From assembly GCF_902499045.1 (NCBI RefSeq), contig NZ_CABVPL010000014.1, forward strand, positions 1 to 64,000: a stretch of DNA of 64,000 bases. Reading direction: 5' to 3'. Position numbers and translations under genes: made by a program. The notes below the pieces were generated by a model. It saw only the letters and a program-made list of their open reading frames with translations. It was not told where the DNA came from and did not search any database. Below are positions 31,806 to 42,421 of the stretch, piece by piece. Numbering within the stretch: position 1 is the first letter of the stretch; every line of letters begins with the position of its first letter. This stretch comes from Burkholderia latens. Lineage in GTDB: Bacteria; Pseudomonadota; Gammaproteobacteria; Burkholderiales; Burkholderiaceae.

Positions 31806-32237
31806 TCATTCAACAATACGTTTAAAACTGTTGTAGTGGTCGTCCGTGTAATAACAGTTGTCGATCCGGCGCAATGGCCCGCCACAGACGATCCGGCGCG
31901 CGCCGCGATTGCGTGCGCGCGGCGTCGGCACCGTGTACTCGTGGTAGTAGCCGCGCTTCGCCTTCGGCAGGATCCGCTCGCGGTTCCCGAAGACGACGCC
32001 GTCTTTATCGTACGGATAGGGGCCACCGGCGCCGATCAGGCCAAGCGTGGTCACGGCCTCGCGCGGCAGACGGGCGGTCGGGATCGTATCGATCCCGCCG
32101 ACGGCCATGTCGGCCGAAACGGCCTGCCGTGCATAAGCGGCGGAAACCAGACTGCCCGTCGGCGTGCCGACGATACCCATCGCGAACATCGCGAAGACGG
32201 ACGCGAGCGCGCCGTTGCGGAGCCACTTGCGTGCCAT
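31806..32237 (-). CDS. Secreted guanyl-specific ribonuclease (RNase Sa/N1 family)
   Basis: The 143-residue protein begins with a positively charged hydrophobic signal region (residues 1-38, AYA near 34-36 as possible cleavage). The mature part has the microbial RNase core: FGNRERILPKAKRGYYHEYT with catalytic Glu100, RRIVCGG with the active-site arginine near 114-115, and TDDHYNSFK with His134. Cys118 and Cys127 could form a disulfide. Barstar is encoded immediately downstream, so this is an RNase/inhibitor pair, plausibly used extracellularly against competitors or for nucleic-acid scavenging. Confidence 0.88.
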   Translation of the reverse strand: MARKWLRNGALASVFAMFAMGIVGTPTGSLVSAAYARQAVSADMAVGGIDTIPTARLPREAVTTLGLIGAGGPYPYDKDGVVFGNRERILPKAKRGYYHEYTVPTPRARNRGARRIVCGGPLRRIDNCYYTDDHYNSFKRIVE

Positions 32238-32403
32238 GAACCGGGGTTCCCGCTGTTAAATCAAGTAGTTGACGACCAACCAAAGGCGTTAGCGTAGCGC
32301 TATTGTTCGCGCGAATCAATGTTCGTTTGGGAAACGAAAGCGCGGCGCCGCGCGGAATCGCGCATTTTTTACCGAAATCAGACTACATTTATCTTACATC
32401 GGA

Positions 32404-32409
32404 TAAAAT
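32404..32409 (+). promoter_or_regulatory. Candidate -10 element of the small RNA
   Basis: TAAAAT lies in an AT-rich stretch and would start transcription near 32414-32416, exactly at the first paired base of the structured RNA. No clear -35 is visible (GACTAC in the expected place). Confidence 0.4.
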
Positions 32410-32413
32410 ACCC

Positions 32414-32549
32414 GCGGCATCTCCGTCATGGCAAGACCCTGCCTCCTTGCCACGCTCGTTACCCGGAGTGGAGAGATGCTGCTGTTCCTTATGGGAAGCG
32501 CGGTTGCGCCCTGCCCGACGGCGTGCCCCTTGCGGGCACGCCCTTTTTT
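32414..32549 (+). ncRNA. Candidate structured small RNA with its own terminator
   Basis: The ~135-nt segment folds as a three-way junction. P1 is GCGGCATCTC with GAGATGCTGC (32414-32423 / 32473-32482, one G-U pair). P2 is TGGCAAG with CTTGCCA (loop ACCCTGCCTC). P3 is CGCTC with GAGTG (loop GTTACCCG). A small GCGC hairpin and a strong terminator, GGCGTGCCC / GGGCACGCC plus T6 (32520-32549), follow. Upstream and downstream protein genes are both on the minus strand, so the plus-strand terminator has no coding gene to serve. C-rich loops could pair with ribosome-binding sites. I do not recognise a known family; expression and function are inferred. Confidence 0.55.
32520..32549 (+). terminator. 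Rho-independent terminator of the small RNA
   Basis: GGCGTGCCC and GGGCACGCC pair perfectly over CTTGC and are followed by C and six T. The T-run is only on the plus strand, so it does not serve maeB. Confidence 0.88.
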
Positions 32550-32614
32550 GCGTTTGTTTACAATTTCGCCCGACGCGCCGCACCGGATCGACCGGCGCGG
32601 CGCTCGTTTCCGGC

Positions 32615-34915
<2,301 letters not shown>

Positions 34916-35093
34916 GTGTCTCGTGGCGGGCGGATTAGAATAACTGTTCGACGGCATTGTAGCGCCAATCGAAGGCCGCCAGATCGGCGATTCGGGTGTG
35001 ACAGCCGCGACAAAAATGTACTGAACGGTGCAGGAACGGCGCCGTTCGCTGCGTACAATGCCGTTCCGCTCACCGCTTCCGGGTCCGTCCGCC

Positions 35094-36092
35094 GTGCCAG
35101 CCGCCTTGTCCGAGTTTTCTCTGATCGATCGCTTCTTCGCGCGCCGCGCGGCCCGCGGCGTGCGGGCGTCGACGCTCGGCATCGGCGACGATTGCGCGCT
35201 GATCGCACCGCGATCCGGCAAGTTGATGGCCATTTCGACCGACATGCTCGTCGAAGGCCGCCATTTCTTCCCCGATGTCGCGCCCGACGCGCTCGGCCAC
35301 AAGACGCTCGCCGTCAATCTGTCGGATCTCGCGGCGATGGGCGCCGAGCCGCGCGCGTTCACGCTCGCGTGCGCGCTGCCGCGCGCCGACGCCGCGTGGC
35401 TCGAGGCGTTCAGCGACGGCCTCTTCGCGCTCGCCGAGCGCTTCGGCTGCGAGCTGATCGGCGGCGACACGACGAGCGGGCCGCTGAACCTGTGCGTGAC
35501 CGTGTTCGGCGAAGTCGCGCCCGACGCCGCACTGCGGCGCGATGCCGCGCGCGACGGCGACGACGTGTGGGTGTCCGGCACGCTCGGCGACGCACGCGCG
35601 GGGCTCGGAATCGCGCGCGGCGAATGGACGGCCGGCGCGCACGAAGCCGCCGCGTTCCGGCACGCGCTCGAGCGTCCGGAGCCGCGCGTCGCGCTCGGGC
35701 TCGCGCTCGCGGGTGTCGCGCACGCGGCGCTCGACATCTCGGACGGCCTCGCCGGCGATCTGCAACACATCCTGACGCGCTCGAACGTGCGCGCCGACGT
35801 CGACGCCGACGCGGTGCCGCGCTCGGCCGCGCTCGCGACGCTGCCGCCCGACGTGCAGCGGCGCTGCACGCTGGCCGGCGGCGACGACTACGAGCTGTGC
35901 TTCACCGCGCCGGTCGCCGCCCGTGCGGCGGTCGACGCGGCGGGCGCGAGCGCCGGCGTCCGGGTCACGCGAATCGGTACAATACGCGCGTTGTCCTCGC
36001 CGTCGGAGCAGCCCGCGATCGCGTGGCGCGACGCCGCCGGCGCGCCCCTGACCCTCACGTTGCACGGTTTCGACCACTTCCATGCAGACTGA
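35094..36092 (+). CDS. thiL: Thiamine-monophosphate kinase
   Basis: ThiL phosphorylates thiamine monophosphate to the active diphosphate. Motifs of the PurM-like fold are clear: LGIGDDCALI, ISTDMLVEGRHFF, HKTLAVNLSDLAAMGA and ELIGGDTTSGPL. The GTG at 35094 (332 residues) is chosen because the ATG at 35058 overlaps a TACAAT -10 element (35054-35059); a TTG at 35106 starting LSEFSLIDRFF is also possible. pgpA overlaps its end by 11 bases, so the two are coupled. Confidence 0.92.
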   Translation: MPAALSEFSLIDRFFARRAARGVRASTLGIGDDCALIAPRSGKLMAISTDMLVEGRHFFPDVAPDALGHKTLAVNLSDLAAMGAEPRAFTLACALPRADAAWLEAFSDGLFALAERFGCELIGGDTTSGPLNLCVTVFGEVAPDAALRRDAARDGDDVWVSGTLGDARAGLGIARGEWTAGAHEAAAFRHALERPEPRVALGLALAGVAHAALDISDGLAGDLQHILTRSNVRADVDADAVPRSAALATLPPDVQRRCTLAGGDDYELCFTAPVAARAAVDAAGASAGVRVTRIGTIRALSSPSEQPAIAWRDAAGAPLTLTLHGFDHFHAD

Positions 36093-36627
36093 TCCGACGC
36101 CCGCGCAACCGGCGGCCGCGCCCGGCGCCGCCGGCGCCGCGCCGCAGCGCGCCACCGCGCGCCTGATGCTGTCGCATCCCGCGCACCTCGTGTCGCTCGG
36201 CTTCGGCAGCGGGCTCGCGCCGTTCATGCCCGGCACGTTCGGCACGCTGTTCGGCTGGCTCGCGTTCGTCGTGCTGAACCGCTATCTGACGGTGCCCGAA
36301 TGGTGGGCGCTGATCGCGGTCGGGTTCGTCGCCGGCACGTGGATCACCGGGTTCACCGCCCGCAGGATGGGCACGGCCGATCCGGGCGCCGTCGTCTGGG
36401 ACGAAATCGTCGCGATCTGGCTCGTGATGCTGTTCGTCACGCCCGCGACCTTCATCGGCCAGCTATGGGCGTTCGTCGTGTTCCGCTTCTTCGACATGCT
36501 CAAGCCGCCGCCGATCCGCTATTTCGACCGTCGCGTGAAAGGCGGGCTCGGCATCATGATCGACGACCTGATCGCCGCGTTCATGACGCTGCTCGTGATC
36601 GCGCTGTGGCGCTCCGTCGCCGGCTGA
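36082..36627 (+). CDS. pgpA: Phosphatidylglycerophosphatase A
   Basis: PgpA dephosphorylates phosphatidylglycerophosphate to phosphatidylglycerol at the inner membrane. The 181-residue protein matches the family: GFGSGLAPFMPGTFGTLFG, DPGAVVWDEIVAIW and FFDMLKPPPI, with three to four membrane helices. The first ~25 residues are an Ala/Pro-rich extension. Its start lies inside the thiL 3' end (11-base overlap), the conserved thiL-pgpA order. A TACAAT at 35978-35983 may be an internal promoter. Confidence 0.95.
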   Translation: MQTDPTPAQPAAAPGAAGAAPQRATARLMLSHPAHLVSLGFGSGLAPFMPGTFGTLFGWLAFVVLNRYLTVPEWWALIAVGFVAGTWITGFTARRMGTADPGAVVWDEIVAIWLVMLFVTPATFIGQLWAFVVFRFFDMLKPPPIRYFDRRVKGGLGIMIDDLIAAFMTLLVIALWRSVAG

Positions 36628-36658
36628 CCGATTTCCCGACTCCCGTTTTCCGACGCGC

Positions 36659-37159
36659 ATGCCAACCGATTCCGTCGTCCATCAGCTTGCGATCCGCGCA
36701 GGCAACAAGCTGCGTGACGAGCACCTGTCGCTCGCCACCGCCGAATCCTGCACGGGCGGCATGATCGCCGCCGCGATCACCGACATCTCCGGCAGCAGCC
36801 AATGGTTCGAGCGCGGCTTCGTCACCTATTCGAACCAGGCCAAGAGCGAGATGATCGGCGTGCCGCCCGATCTGATCGACAAGCACGGCGCGGTGAGCGA
36901 ACCGGTCGCGCGCGCGATGGCCGAAGGCGCGCTGCGCAACAGCCGCGCGCAGGTCGCGCTGTCCGTCACCGGCATCGCCGGCCCCGGCGGCGGCAGCGAC
37001 AAGAAGCCGGTCGGCACGGTGTCGTTCGCGTGGAGCAACCGGCTGCATACCGACGTCGAGACGGTCGTGTTCAAGGGCGACCGCGAGCAGATCCGCACGC
37101 AGGCGGCCGCGCACGCGCTGCGCGGGCTGCTGAAGCTGCTCGACGAACACGAACGCTGA
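36659..37159 (+). CDS. pncC: Nicotinamide-nucleotide amidohydrolase (CinA C-terminal domain)
   Basis: PncC deamidates nicotinamide mononucleotide to nicotinate mononucleotide, recycling NAD breakdown products. The 166-residue single-domain protein has the CinA-C motifs SLATAESCTGGMIAAAITD, FVTYSNQAK and SVTGIAGPGGGS with the conserved serine and lysine. It follows pgpA by 31 bases. It is convergent with pchP, with only 42 bases between. Confidence 0.95.
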   Translation: MPTDSVVHQLAIRAGNKLRDEHLSLATAESCTGGMIAAAITDISGSSQWFERGFVTYSNQAKSEMIGVPPDLIDKHGAVSEPVARAMAEGALRNSRAQVALSVTGIAGPGGGSDKKPVGTVSFAWSNRLHTDVETVVFKGDREQIRTQAAAHALRGLLKLLDEHER

Positions 37160-37201
37160 TCCGCCCGCGCCACGGTCGCAGCCTGGGCGGCCAGCGCACG
37201 C

Positions 37202-38260
37202 TTACTGGATCGTGTCGGGCTTCACGACGATCCAGTTCTTGTCCGCCGTGACCGGCAGCCCGAGCGACTTCTGTTGCGCGGCCGATTCGTCCGCCCACGC
37301 GCGGATCTGCGTCATCTGCTTGTCTTTCTTGTTCACCCACACGCGCACGCCGCCGCGCGCGACGTCGGTCGCATTCAGCAGCATGTAGCCGTCCGATTTC
37401 GGCGTGTCGCCCGCGACGAGCACCGGCTTCTTCCACTGATCGATCCAGCCGACGATCGAGCCGAGCTTGCCTTCGTACCACGTCATCGGGTTCATCAGGA
37501 ACGGCGTGATCACGAGGCTGCGGTTCGCGGCCTCGTCGTACTTGCCGGCCTTGATCTGCAGCCGCGACGTGGTCAGCGCGCCCGTCGCCGGATTGCGCAG
37601 CAGCGTCGTCACGCCGATCACGTTCTGCGGCTTCACGTTGTAGCCGTACTTCGGATCGGCCAGCACGAGCCGCGCGAGCTCCTCGTGCGCGGCCGTCATC
37701 ACGTAGACCTCGATCCCGTTCTCGTGCAGCGCGTTGTACAACTGCTGCATCCCGCGGAAGAAGCGCGGCGGGTTCGCAGCGCCGTCGACGACCTTGTCGC
37801 CCTGCCAGTAGCGGATCGGCACCGGCTTGCCGTCGGCGAGCATCGCGTCGACGTGGCGCTTCAGGTCCGCGAGCGACAGCCCCGCGAACGCCTGCGCGAT
37901 CCACGGGTAGCAGACGAGGTCGTCGATCTCGCAGAGCCGGTAGTAGTAGCTCGTGAGCGATTCCTTGTAGTCGGCCGAATCCTTGAACGGAATCAGCTTC
38001 AGCGACGGATCGAGCGAGTCGCGCGTAAGCACGCCGTGGTTCTCGAGATACGGCAGCAGCGCTTCCTCGAGATCGTAGCGGTACGTCGTGTTGTCGGCGT
38101 CGAACACCGCGTAGTCGCCGCGGTGCGCATGCGCGGCGATCATGTCGTTCAGCGCCTTCGCGCTGTCCGCCGGCCAGTGCGACAGATCGGCCGCGTGGGC
38201 GACCGACATGCACAACGACGCGGCAAGCGCGCTCAGAAAACGTCGGGACAGGCGGGGCAT
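37202..38260 (-). CDS. pchP: Phosphorylcholine phosphatase-like HAD hydrolase
   Basis: The 352-residue protein has a signal peptide (AHA cleavage near residue 23) and a HAD-superfamily nucleophile motif, FDADNTTYRYD, with Asp54/Asp56. Later VMTAAHEE and VAGDTPKSDGYM serve as the second and fourth HAD motifs. Length and layout match periplasmic phosphorylcholine phosphatase of Pseudomonas, which releases phosphate from choline phosphate of host lipids. The identity is by family pattern. It is not in an obvious operon; a 203-base gap separates it from pyrF. Confidence 0.82.
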   Translation of the reverse strand: MPRLSRRFLSALAASLCMSVAHAADLSHWPADSAKALNDMIAAHAHRGDYAVFDADNTTYRYDLEEALLPYLENHGVLTRDSLDPSLKLIPFKDSADYKESLTSYYYRLCEIDDLVCYPWIAQAFAGLSLADLKRHVDAMLADGKPVPIRYWQGDKVVDGAANPPRFFRGMQQLYNALHENGIEVYVMTAAHEELARLVLADPKYGYNVKPQNVIGVTTLLRNPATGALTTSRLQIKAGKYDEAANRSLVITPFLMNPMTWYEGKLGSIVGWIDQWKKPVLVAGDTPKSDGYMLLNATDVARGGVRVWVNKKDKQMTQIRAWADESAAQQKSLGLPVTADKNWIVVKPDTIQ

Positions 38261-38434
38261 GGCGTCACTCCATTCTTGACATTGTTGTTACGGATCGATG
38301 ACAAGCGGCAGCATCGCGCGTTTGCCGAGCGCGCGTGCAGTGCGGAAGCGACGGGAAATTGTTCGCGTGCGCCAGAGCGGCACGACGTGGAAAGGCGAGG
38401 TGCGCGGCCCGCGAACGCGAGCCCGGCGCGGCAA

Positions 38435-38457
38435 GCGCCGCCCGGAGCGGGCGGCGC
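38435..38457 (-). terminator. Hairpin downstream of pyrF
   Basis: GCGCCGCCCG pairs perfectly with CGGGCGGCGC over a GAG loop, seven bases after the pyrF stop. It has no T-run. Confidence 0.55.
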
Positions 38458-38463
38458 GGTATT

Positions 38464-39291
38464 TCAGCGATGCGCGTTGATCGTGTCGCGCGTCTGGCGC
38501 GCGGCGAGCGCCGCGGCTTCGGCGAAATCGTCGCCGTTGCTCGCGTACAGGATCGCGCGCGACGAGCTGATCATCATCCCGGTGCCGTCGGCCGTGCGGC
38601 CCGCATTGACGGTCGCCTGCACGTCACCGCCCTGCGCGCCGATGCCGGGAATCAGCAGCGGCATGTCGCCGACGATCCCGCGCACGATCTCGATTTCCTT
38701 CGGGAACGTCGCGCCGACCACGAGGCCGAGCTGGCCGTTCTTCGCGTTCCACTTGTTCGCCGCGAGATCGGCGACCACCTGGTACAGCGGCCGGCCGTTC
38801 GTGTCGAGAAACTGCAGATCCGAGCCGCCCGGATTCGACGTGCGGCACAACACGATCACGCCCTTGCCTTCATGCTCGAAGTACGGCTCGACCGAGTCGT
38901 AGCCCATGTACGGATTCACGGTGACGGCATCCGCGCGATAGCGCTCGAACGCTTCGCGCGCGTACTGCTCGGCCGTGCTGCCGATGTCGCCGCGCTTCGC
39001 GTCGAGGATCACGGGCAGGCCCGGATGCTGCAGGTGGATGTGCGCGATCAGCCGCTCGAGCTGGTCTTCCGCACGATGCGCGGCGAAGTACGCGATCTGC
39101 GGCTTGAACGCGCTCGCATACGGCGCGGTCGCGTCGACGATCTGCCGGCAGAATTCGAAGATCGCATCGGGCTGGCCGTCGAACTGCACGGGAAAGCGCG
39201 ACGGCTCGGGATCGAGGCCGACGCACAGCAGCGAATTCGTGCGCTGCCACGCGGCGCGCAGCGATTCGATGAAAGTAAGCGGGGAAGACAT
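38464..39291 (-). CDS. pyrF: Orotidine 5'-phosphate decarboxylase
   Basis: PyrF makes UMP from OMP. The 275-residue length belongs to the type 2 PyrF subfamily. The catalytic [16 protein letters not shown] segment near residue 95 carries the Asp-Lys-Asp array; [15 protein letters not shown] near the N-terminus and [10 protein letters not shown] near the end complete the pattern. The start at 39291 ([10 protein letters not shown]) is chosen over one six codons earlier. It lies downstream of galM by 39 bases on the same strand. Confidence 0.97.
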   Translation of the reverse strand: MSSPLTFIESLRAAWQRTNSLLCVGLDPEPSRFPVQFDGQPDAIFEFCRQIVDATAPYASAFKPQIAYFAAHRAEDQLERLIAHIHLQHPGLPVILDAKRGDIGSTAEQYAREAFERYRADAVTVNPYMGYDSVEPYFEHEGKGVIVLCRTSNPGGSDLQFLDTNGRPLYQVVADLAANKWNAKNGQLGLVVGATFPKEIEIVRGIVGDMPLLIPGIGAQGGDVQATVNAGRTADGTGMMISSSRAILYASNGDDFAEAAALAARQTRDTINAHR

Positions 39292-39330
39292 GGCGGATAC
39301 TCGCGGCAAACCGTTGGTAGACCGCGTATT

Positions 39331-40392
39331 TTACCCGCGTCGGCCGCGCCCTTCGCGCGCGGCCGCGTCGACACGCGCATCGGCCCGCTCGACGGTGAAC
39401 GCGAAACGCCGCGTGAGCCGCTCGCCCGGCGCGAGCAGCGTCATCCCGTGCGCGGCCGCGCCGCCCGGCAGGTTCACCGCATTGATCGGATGGTCGACCG
39501 GCTCGAAGCAGAAGAACGGCTCGCCGGGCGGCGTATAGAGCACGTACGCGTCGGAATCGGCCGCGATCGTCAGCGACAGCGCGCGGCGCGGCCAGCTCAC
39601 CGCCGCATGGCCGCCCCAGCCGGTGAACGCGTGATTGACGAGCGTCGCCGGCAACGGATACGCGACGCCGAACTGCCAGGCCGGCGGCACGCTCACGTGC
39701 CGCACCGGCAGGAAATCGGCGCCCGACAGCCACAGCCCGCCCGCCGCCGCGGCCAGCTCCGTCACGTCGTCGCGCACGATAAACGGATGCACGCCGAGCC
39801 CGAACGGCAGCCGCACGCGCCCCGCATTCTCGATCGTCAGCGTGATCGACAGCGTCGCGTCGTCGAGCGAGAACGACTGGATCGCGCGAAACGCATAAGG
39901 CGCGCCGCTCGTGCGATCGAGCGACAGCTGCAGCGTCGTGTCGGTCGCGTCGTCGACCTGCCAGCGCGCGAGCCAGCCGTCGCCGTGAATCGGCAGCGGC
40001 TCGTCGCGGCGGTTTCGCGGCACCGCGACGCTGCGCCCGTCGCATTCGAAGCGGCCGTTGCCGATCCGGTTCGAGTACGGCAGCAGCGGATAGCACGCGA
40101 GCTCGTTCGGATCGGTCGCGGTTTCCGGATGCTCGCAGCGGCGGAACACCGGCACCAGCGCGCCATGATCGCCGCGCCAGTCGAAGCGCGCGATGCCGCC
40201 GCCGAGATGCGGCAGCACGTCGAGCCGCAACGCCGCGTTCGACAGCGTGACGGCCGCCGCATGCGCGGCGCCGACGCCCTGCGCGAACGCGGCGGTCTGC
40301 GGGCCGGCGCTGACCGGCTGCGCGGCGGCCGCGAGGCGCGCGCGGCGCGACTGACTCGTGGACGACGATGCGCGCGAGGACGTGGCAGTCAT
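39331..40392 (-). CDS. galM: Aldose 1-epimerase (mutarotase) family protein
   Basis: The 353-residue protein has a galactose-mutarotase-like beta fold with family residues in LPYSNRIGNGRF, PIHGDGWLARW (catalytic His region), GLGVHPFI and GEPFFCFEPVDHP. It interconverts alpha and beta sugar anomers, useful next to an anomer-specific aldose dehydrogenase. The first ~60 residues are a Ser/Ala-rich extension; the start at 40392 (MTATSSR) has AAGGAGCTCACC before it. It is the last gene of the nine-gene sugar operon. Confidence 0.87.
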   Translation of the reverse strand: MTATSSRASSSTSQSRRARLAAAAQPVSAGPQTAAFAQGVGAAHAAAVTLSNAALRLDVLPHLGGGIARFDWRGDHGALVPVFRRCEHPETATDPNELACYPLLPYSNRIGNGRFECDGRSVAVPRNRRDEPLPIHGDGWLARWQVDDATDTTLQLSLDRTSGAPYAFRAIQSFSLDDATLSITLTIENAGRVRLPFGLGVHPFIVRDDVTELAAAAGGLWLSGADFLPVRHVSVPPAWQFGVAYPLPATLVNHAFTGWGGHAAVSWPRRALSLTIAADSDAYVLYTPPGEPFFCFEPVDHPINAVNLPGGAAAHGMTLLAPGERLTRRFAFTVERADARVDAAAREGRGRRG

Positions 40393-40465
40393 GGTGAGCT
40401 CCTTTCGTTCGTCGATGAAACGATACGGCGCGCCGCGCGGCGTCACGCGAACACGCCGTCGGCAA

Positions 40466-41284
40466 TCAGGCCCAGCCGCCGTCGACCACCACGTCCTGCG
40501 CGGTGATCATCCGGCTGTCGTCGGCCGCGAGGAACAGCGCCATCCGCGCGAGATCGTCCGGCAGCAGCTCGGCGTCGATGCACTGGCCGGCCTTGATCGC
40601 CGCGCGGCCCGCGTCGTCGAGCCACAGCCTGCGCTGCTTGTCGGTCATCACCCAGCCCGGCACCAGCGAATTCACGCGGATCCCGAACGGCCCGAGATCG
40701 CGCGCGAGCCCGCGCGTGAGCCCCTGCACTGCCGCCTTCGCGATCACGTACACGGGATAGCCGCCGTTCTTCAGCATCCAGCTGATCGAGCCGAGATTGA
40801 TGATCGCGCCGCCGCGCTGCTGCTTCATGTCGTCGATCACCGCCTGCGCGGCGAAGAACTGGTGGCGCAAGTTCACCGCGATGCCCGCGTCGAACGATTC
40901 CGGCGTCACGTCGCCGATCGCATGGCGCGCGTCGTTCGCGGCGTTGTTCACGAGCACCGCGATCGCGCCGATCCGCGCACGGATCGCGTCGATCGTCCGG
41001 CGCAGCGCGTCGATGTCGGTCAGGTCGCACGGCAGGAACAGCGGCGCGTGGCGCACCGGCGGCTCGTGCGCGAGGCGCTCGGCGAGCGCGGCACCCGCGT
41101 GCGCATCGAGGTCGACGAATGCGACGCGCGCGCCCTGCCGCGCGAAGTGCTCGACGAACGACGCGCCGATGCCGGTCGCGCCGCCCGTGATCAGCACTGC
41201 GCGATCCTCGAGGCTCGGGTAGCACGCATAGCGCGCGTCGCCTGCTGCGGCGGGTGTGTGCTGCACGGATGTTTCGATGGTCAT
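40466..41284 (-). CDS. SDR-family aldose 1-dehydrogenase (XylB/galactose dehydrogenase-like)
   Basis: This is a 272-residue short-chain dehydrogenase with VLITGGATGIGASFVEHFAR (cofactor loop), DLTDIDAL and LVNNAANDARH. The catalytic set is NLGSISW (Ser) and YPVYVIAKAAV (Tyr-xxx-Lys). The YPSL-type N-terminus, NAANDARH and NLRH segments closely follow Caulobacter D-xylose dehydrogenase. With a sugar importer, mutarotase, DgoK and DgoA in the same operon, oxidation of D-galactose (or L-arabinose) to its lactone is the likely role. The exact sugar is inferred. Confidence 0.85.
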   Translation of the reverse strand: MTIETSVQHTPAAAGDARYACYPSLEDRAVLITGGATGIGASFVEHFARQGARVAFVDLDAHAGAALAERLAHEPPVRHAPLFLPCDLTDIDALRRTIDAIRARIGAIAVLVNNAANDARHAIGDVTPESFDAGIAVNLRHQFFAAQAVIDDMKQQRGGAIINLGSISWMLKNGGYPVYVIAKAAVQGLTRGLARDLGPFGIRVNSLVPGWVMTDKQRRLWLDDAGRAAIKAGQCIDAELLPDDLARMALFLAADDSRMITAQDVVVDGGWA

Positions 41285-41307
41285 GCGAATCGTCTCCGTC
41301 GAATCGG

Positions 41308-42324
41308 TCAGTCGCGCACGCCGCGGTTCTTCAGCTGGTCGAGCAGCACGGCCGCGAGCAGGATCGCGCCGCGCACCAGGTACTGATAGAACGCGTCGAT
41401 GTTCAGCAGGTTCATCACGTTCTCGACGGTGCCCATGATCAGCACGCCGATCACGACGCCCGAGATCGTCGCGCGGCCGCCCATCAGCGACACGCCGCCG
41501 AGCACGCACGCGGAGATCACGTTCAGCTCGAAGCCCTGCGCGGCGTTCGGCTGGCCCGACGTGATGCGCGACGCGAGGATCACGCCGGCGAGCGCCGTCA
41601 CCGCGCCCTGGATCAGGAAGATGTACACGCGCGTGCGTTCGACGTTGATCCCCGCGAGCCGCGACGCCTCGGGATTGCCGCCGATCGCGAGCGTGTTGCG
41701 GCCGTACACCGTCTGGTTCAGCAGCACGCCGAACACGATGAAGCACAGCAGCGTGACCCAGATCGGCAGCGATACGCCGAACAGCGTGAGACCACCGAGC
41801 GCGATGAACGTATCCGACGACACGCCGACCGCCTGCCCCTTCGACACGATGAAGCCGAGCCCGCGCACGATTTCCATCGTCGCGAGCGTCGTGATCAGCG
41901 CGTTGATGCGCAGGTACGCGATCACCGCGCCGTTCACGAAGCCGATCGCCGCCCCGGCCGCGACCGCCGCGACGATCGCGACGACCGTGTTGTCGGTCGC
42001 GTTCAGCACCATCGCGCACAGCACGCCCGAGAACGCGACGGTCGAGCCGATCGACAGGTCGAAGTCGCGCGACGCAAGACAGAACATCATCGTGCACGCG
42101 ACCATCCCGATCTGCGAGATCGACAGCGCGAGGCCGAGCATGTTGTCGATCGAGAAGAAGTGATCGACCGTCAGCGACATCGTGATGAACATCACCGCGA
42201 AGATCGCGATCAGGCTGTATTCGGTGAGCTGCTGCCACCACTTCTGACGGTCGCTCTGCTGCGGTACCAGCGCGTCGGCCGACGGTTTCACGGCTGCGCT
42301 GGCGAGGTTTTCCCTGACTTGCAT
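41308..42324 (-). CDS. araH: Sugar ABC transporter permease, AraH-like
   Basis: The 338-residue BPD_transp_2 permease has about eight to ten membrane helices. It keeps the family stretches FCLASRDFDLSIGSTVAFSG, LRINALITTLATMEIVRGLG and CVLGGVSLMGGRATISG. It pairs with the AraG-like ATPase and AraF-like binding protein encoded upstream, forming one importer. The start at 42324 (MQVRENLASA) is preferred over the longer frame. It ends 23 bases before the SDR dehydrogenase gene. Confidence 0.92.
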   Translation of the reverse strand: MQVRENLASAAVKPSADALVPQQSDRQKWWQQLTEYSLIAIFAVMFITMSLTVDHFFSIDNMLGLALSISQIGMVACTMMFCLASRDFDLSIGSTVAFSGVLCAMVLNATDNTVVAIVAAVAAGAAIGFVNGAVIAYLRINALITTLATMEIVRGLGFIVSKGQAVGVSSDTFIALGGLTLFGVSLPIWVTLLCFIVFGVLLNQTVYGRNTLAIGGNPEASRLAGINVERTRVYIFLIQGAVTALAGVILASRITSGQPNAAQGFELNVISACVLGGVSLMGGRATISGVVIGVLIMGTVENVMNLLNIDAFYQYLVRGAILLAAVLLDQLKNRGVRD

Positions 42325-42421
42325 GGTTGTGTCTCCTGCTCCTGCTTCGCGCGGCCCGCGCCGCGCGTGTTCGATACGAATGCCTGGCCGGTCCGGCCGC
42401 TTCAAGCTGCGTCAAACTACT

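Noticed and set aside
35058-35093. ATG at 35058 as thiL start
   Set aside because: It overlaps the TACAAT -10 element; a transcript from there could not contain it. The choice of GTG 35094 over TTG 35106 remains open.
34916-35869. N-terminal extension of maeB to 1084 residues
   Set aside because: The added part is the antisense of thiL and lacks family similarity; MSTQASSKAK at 34915 is the normal MaeB start.
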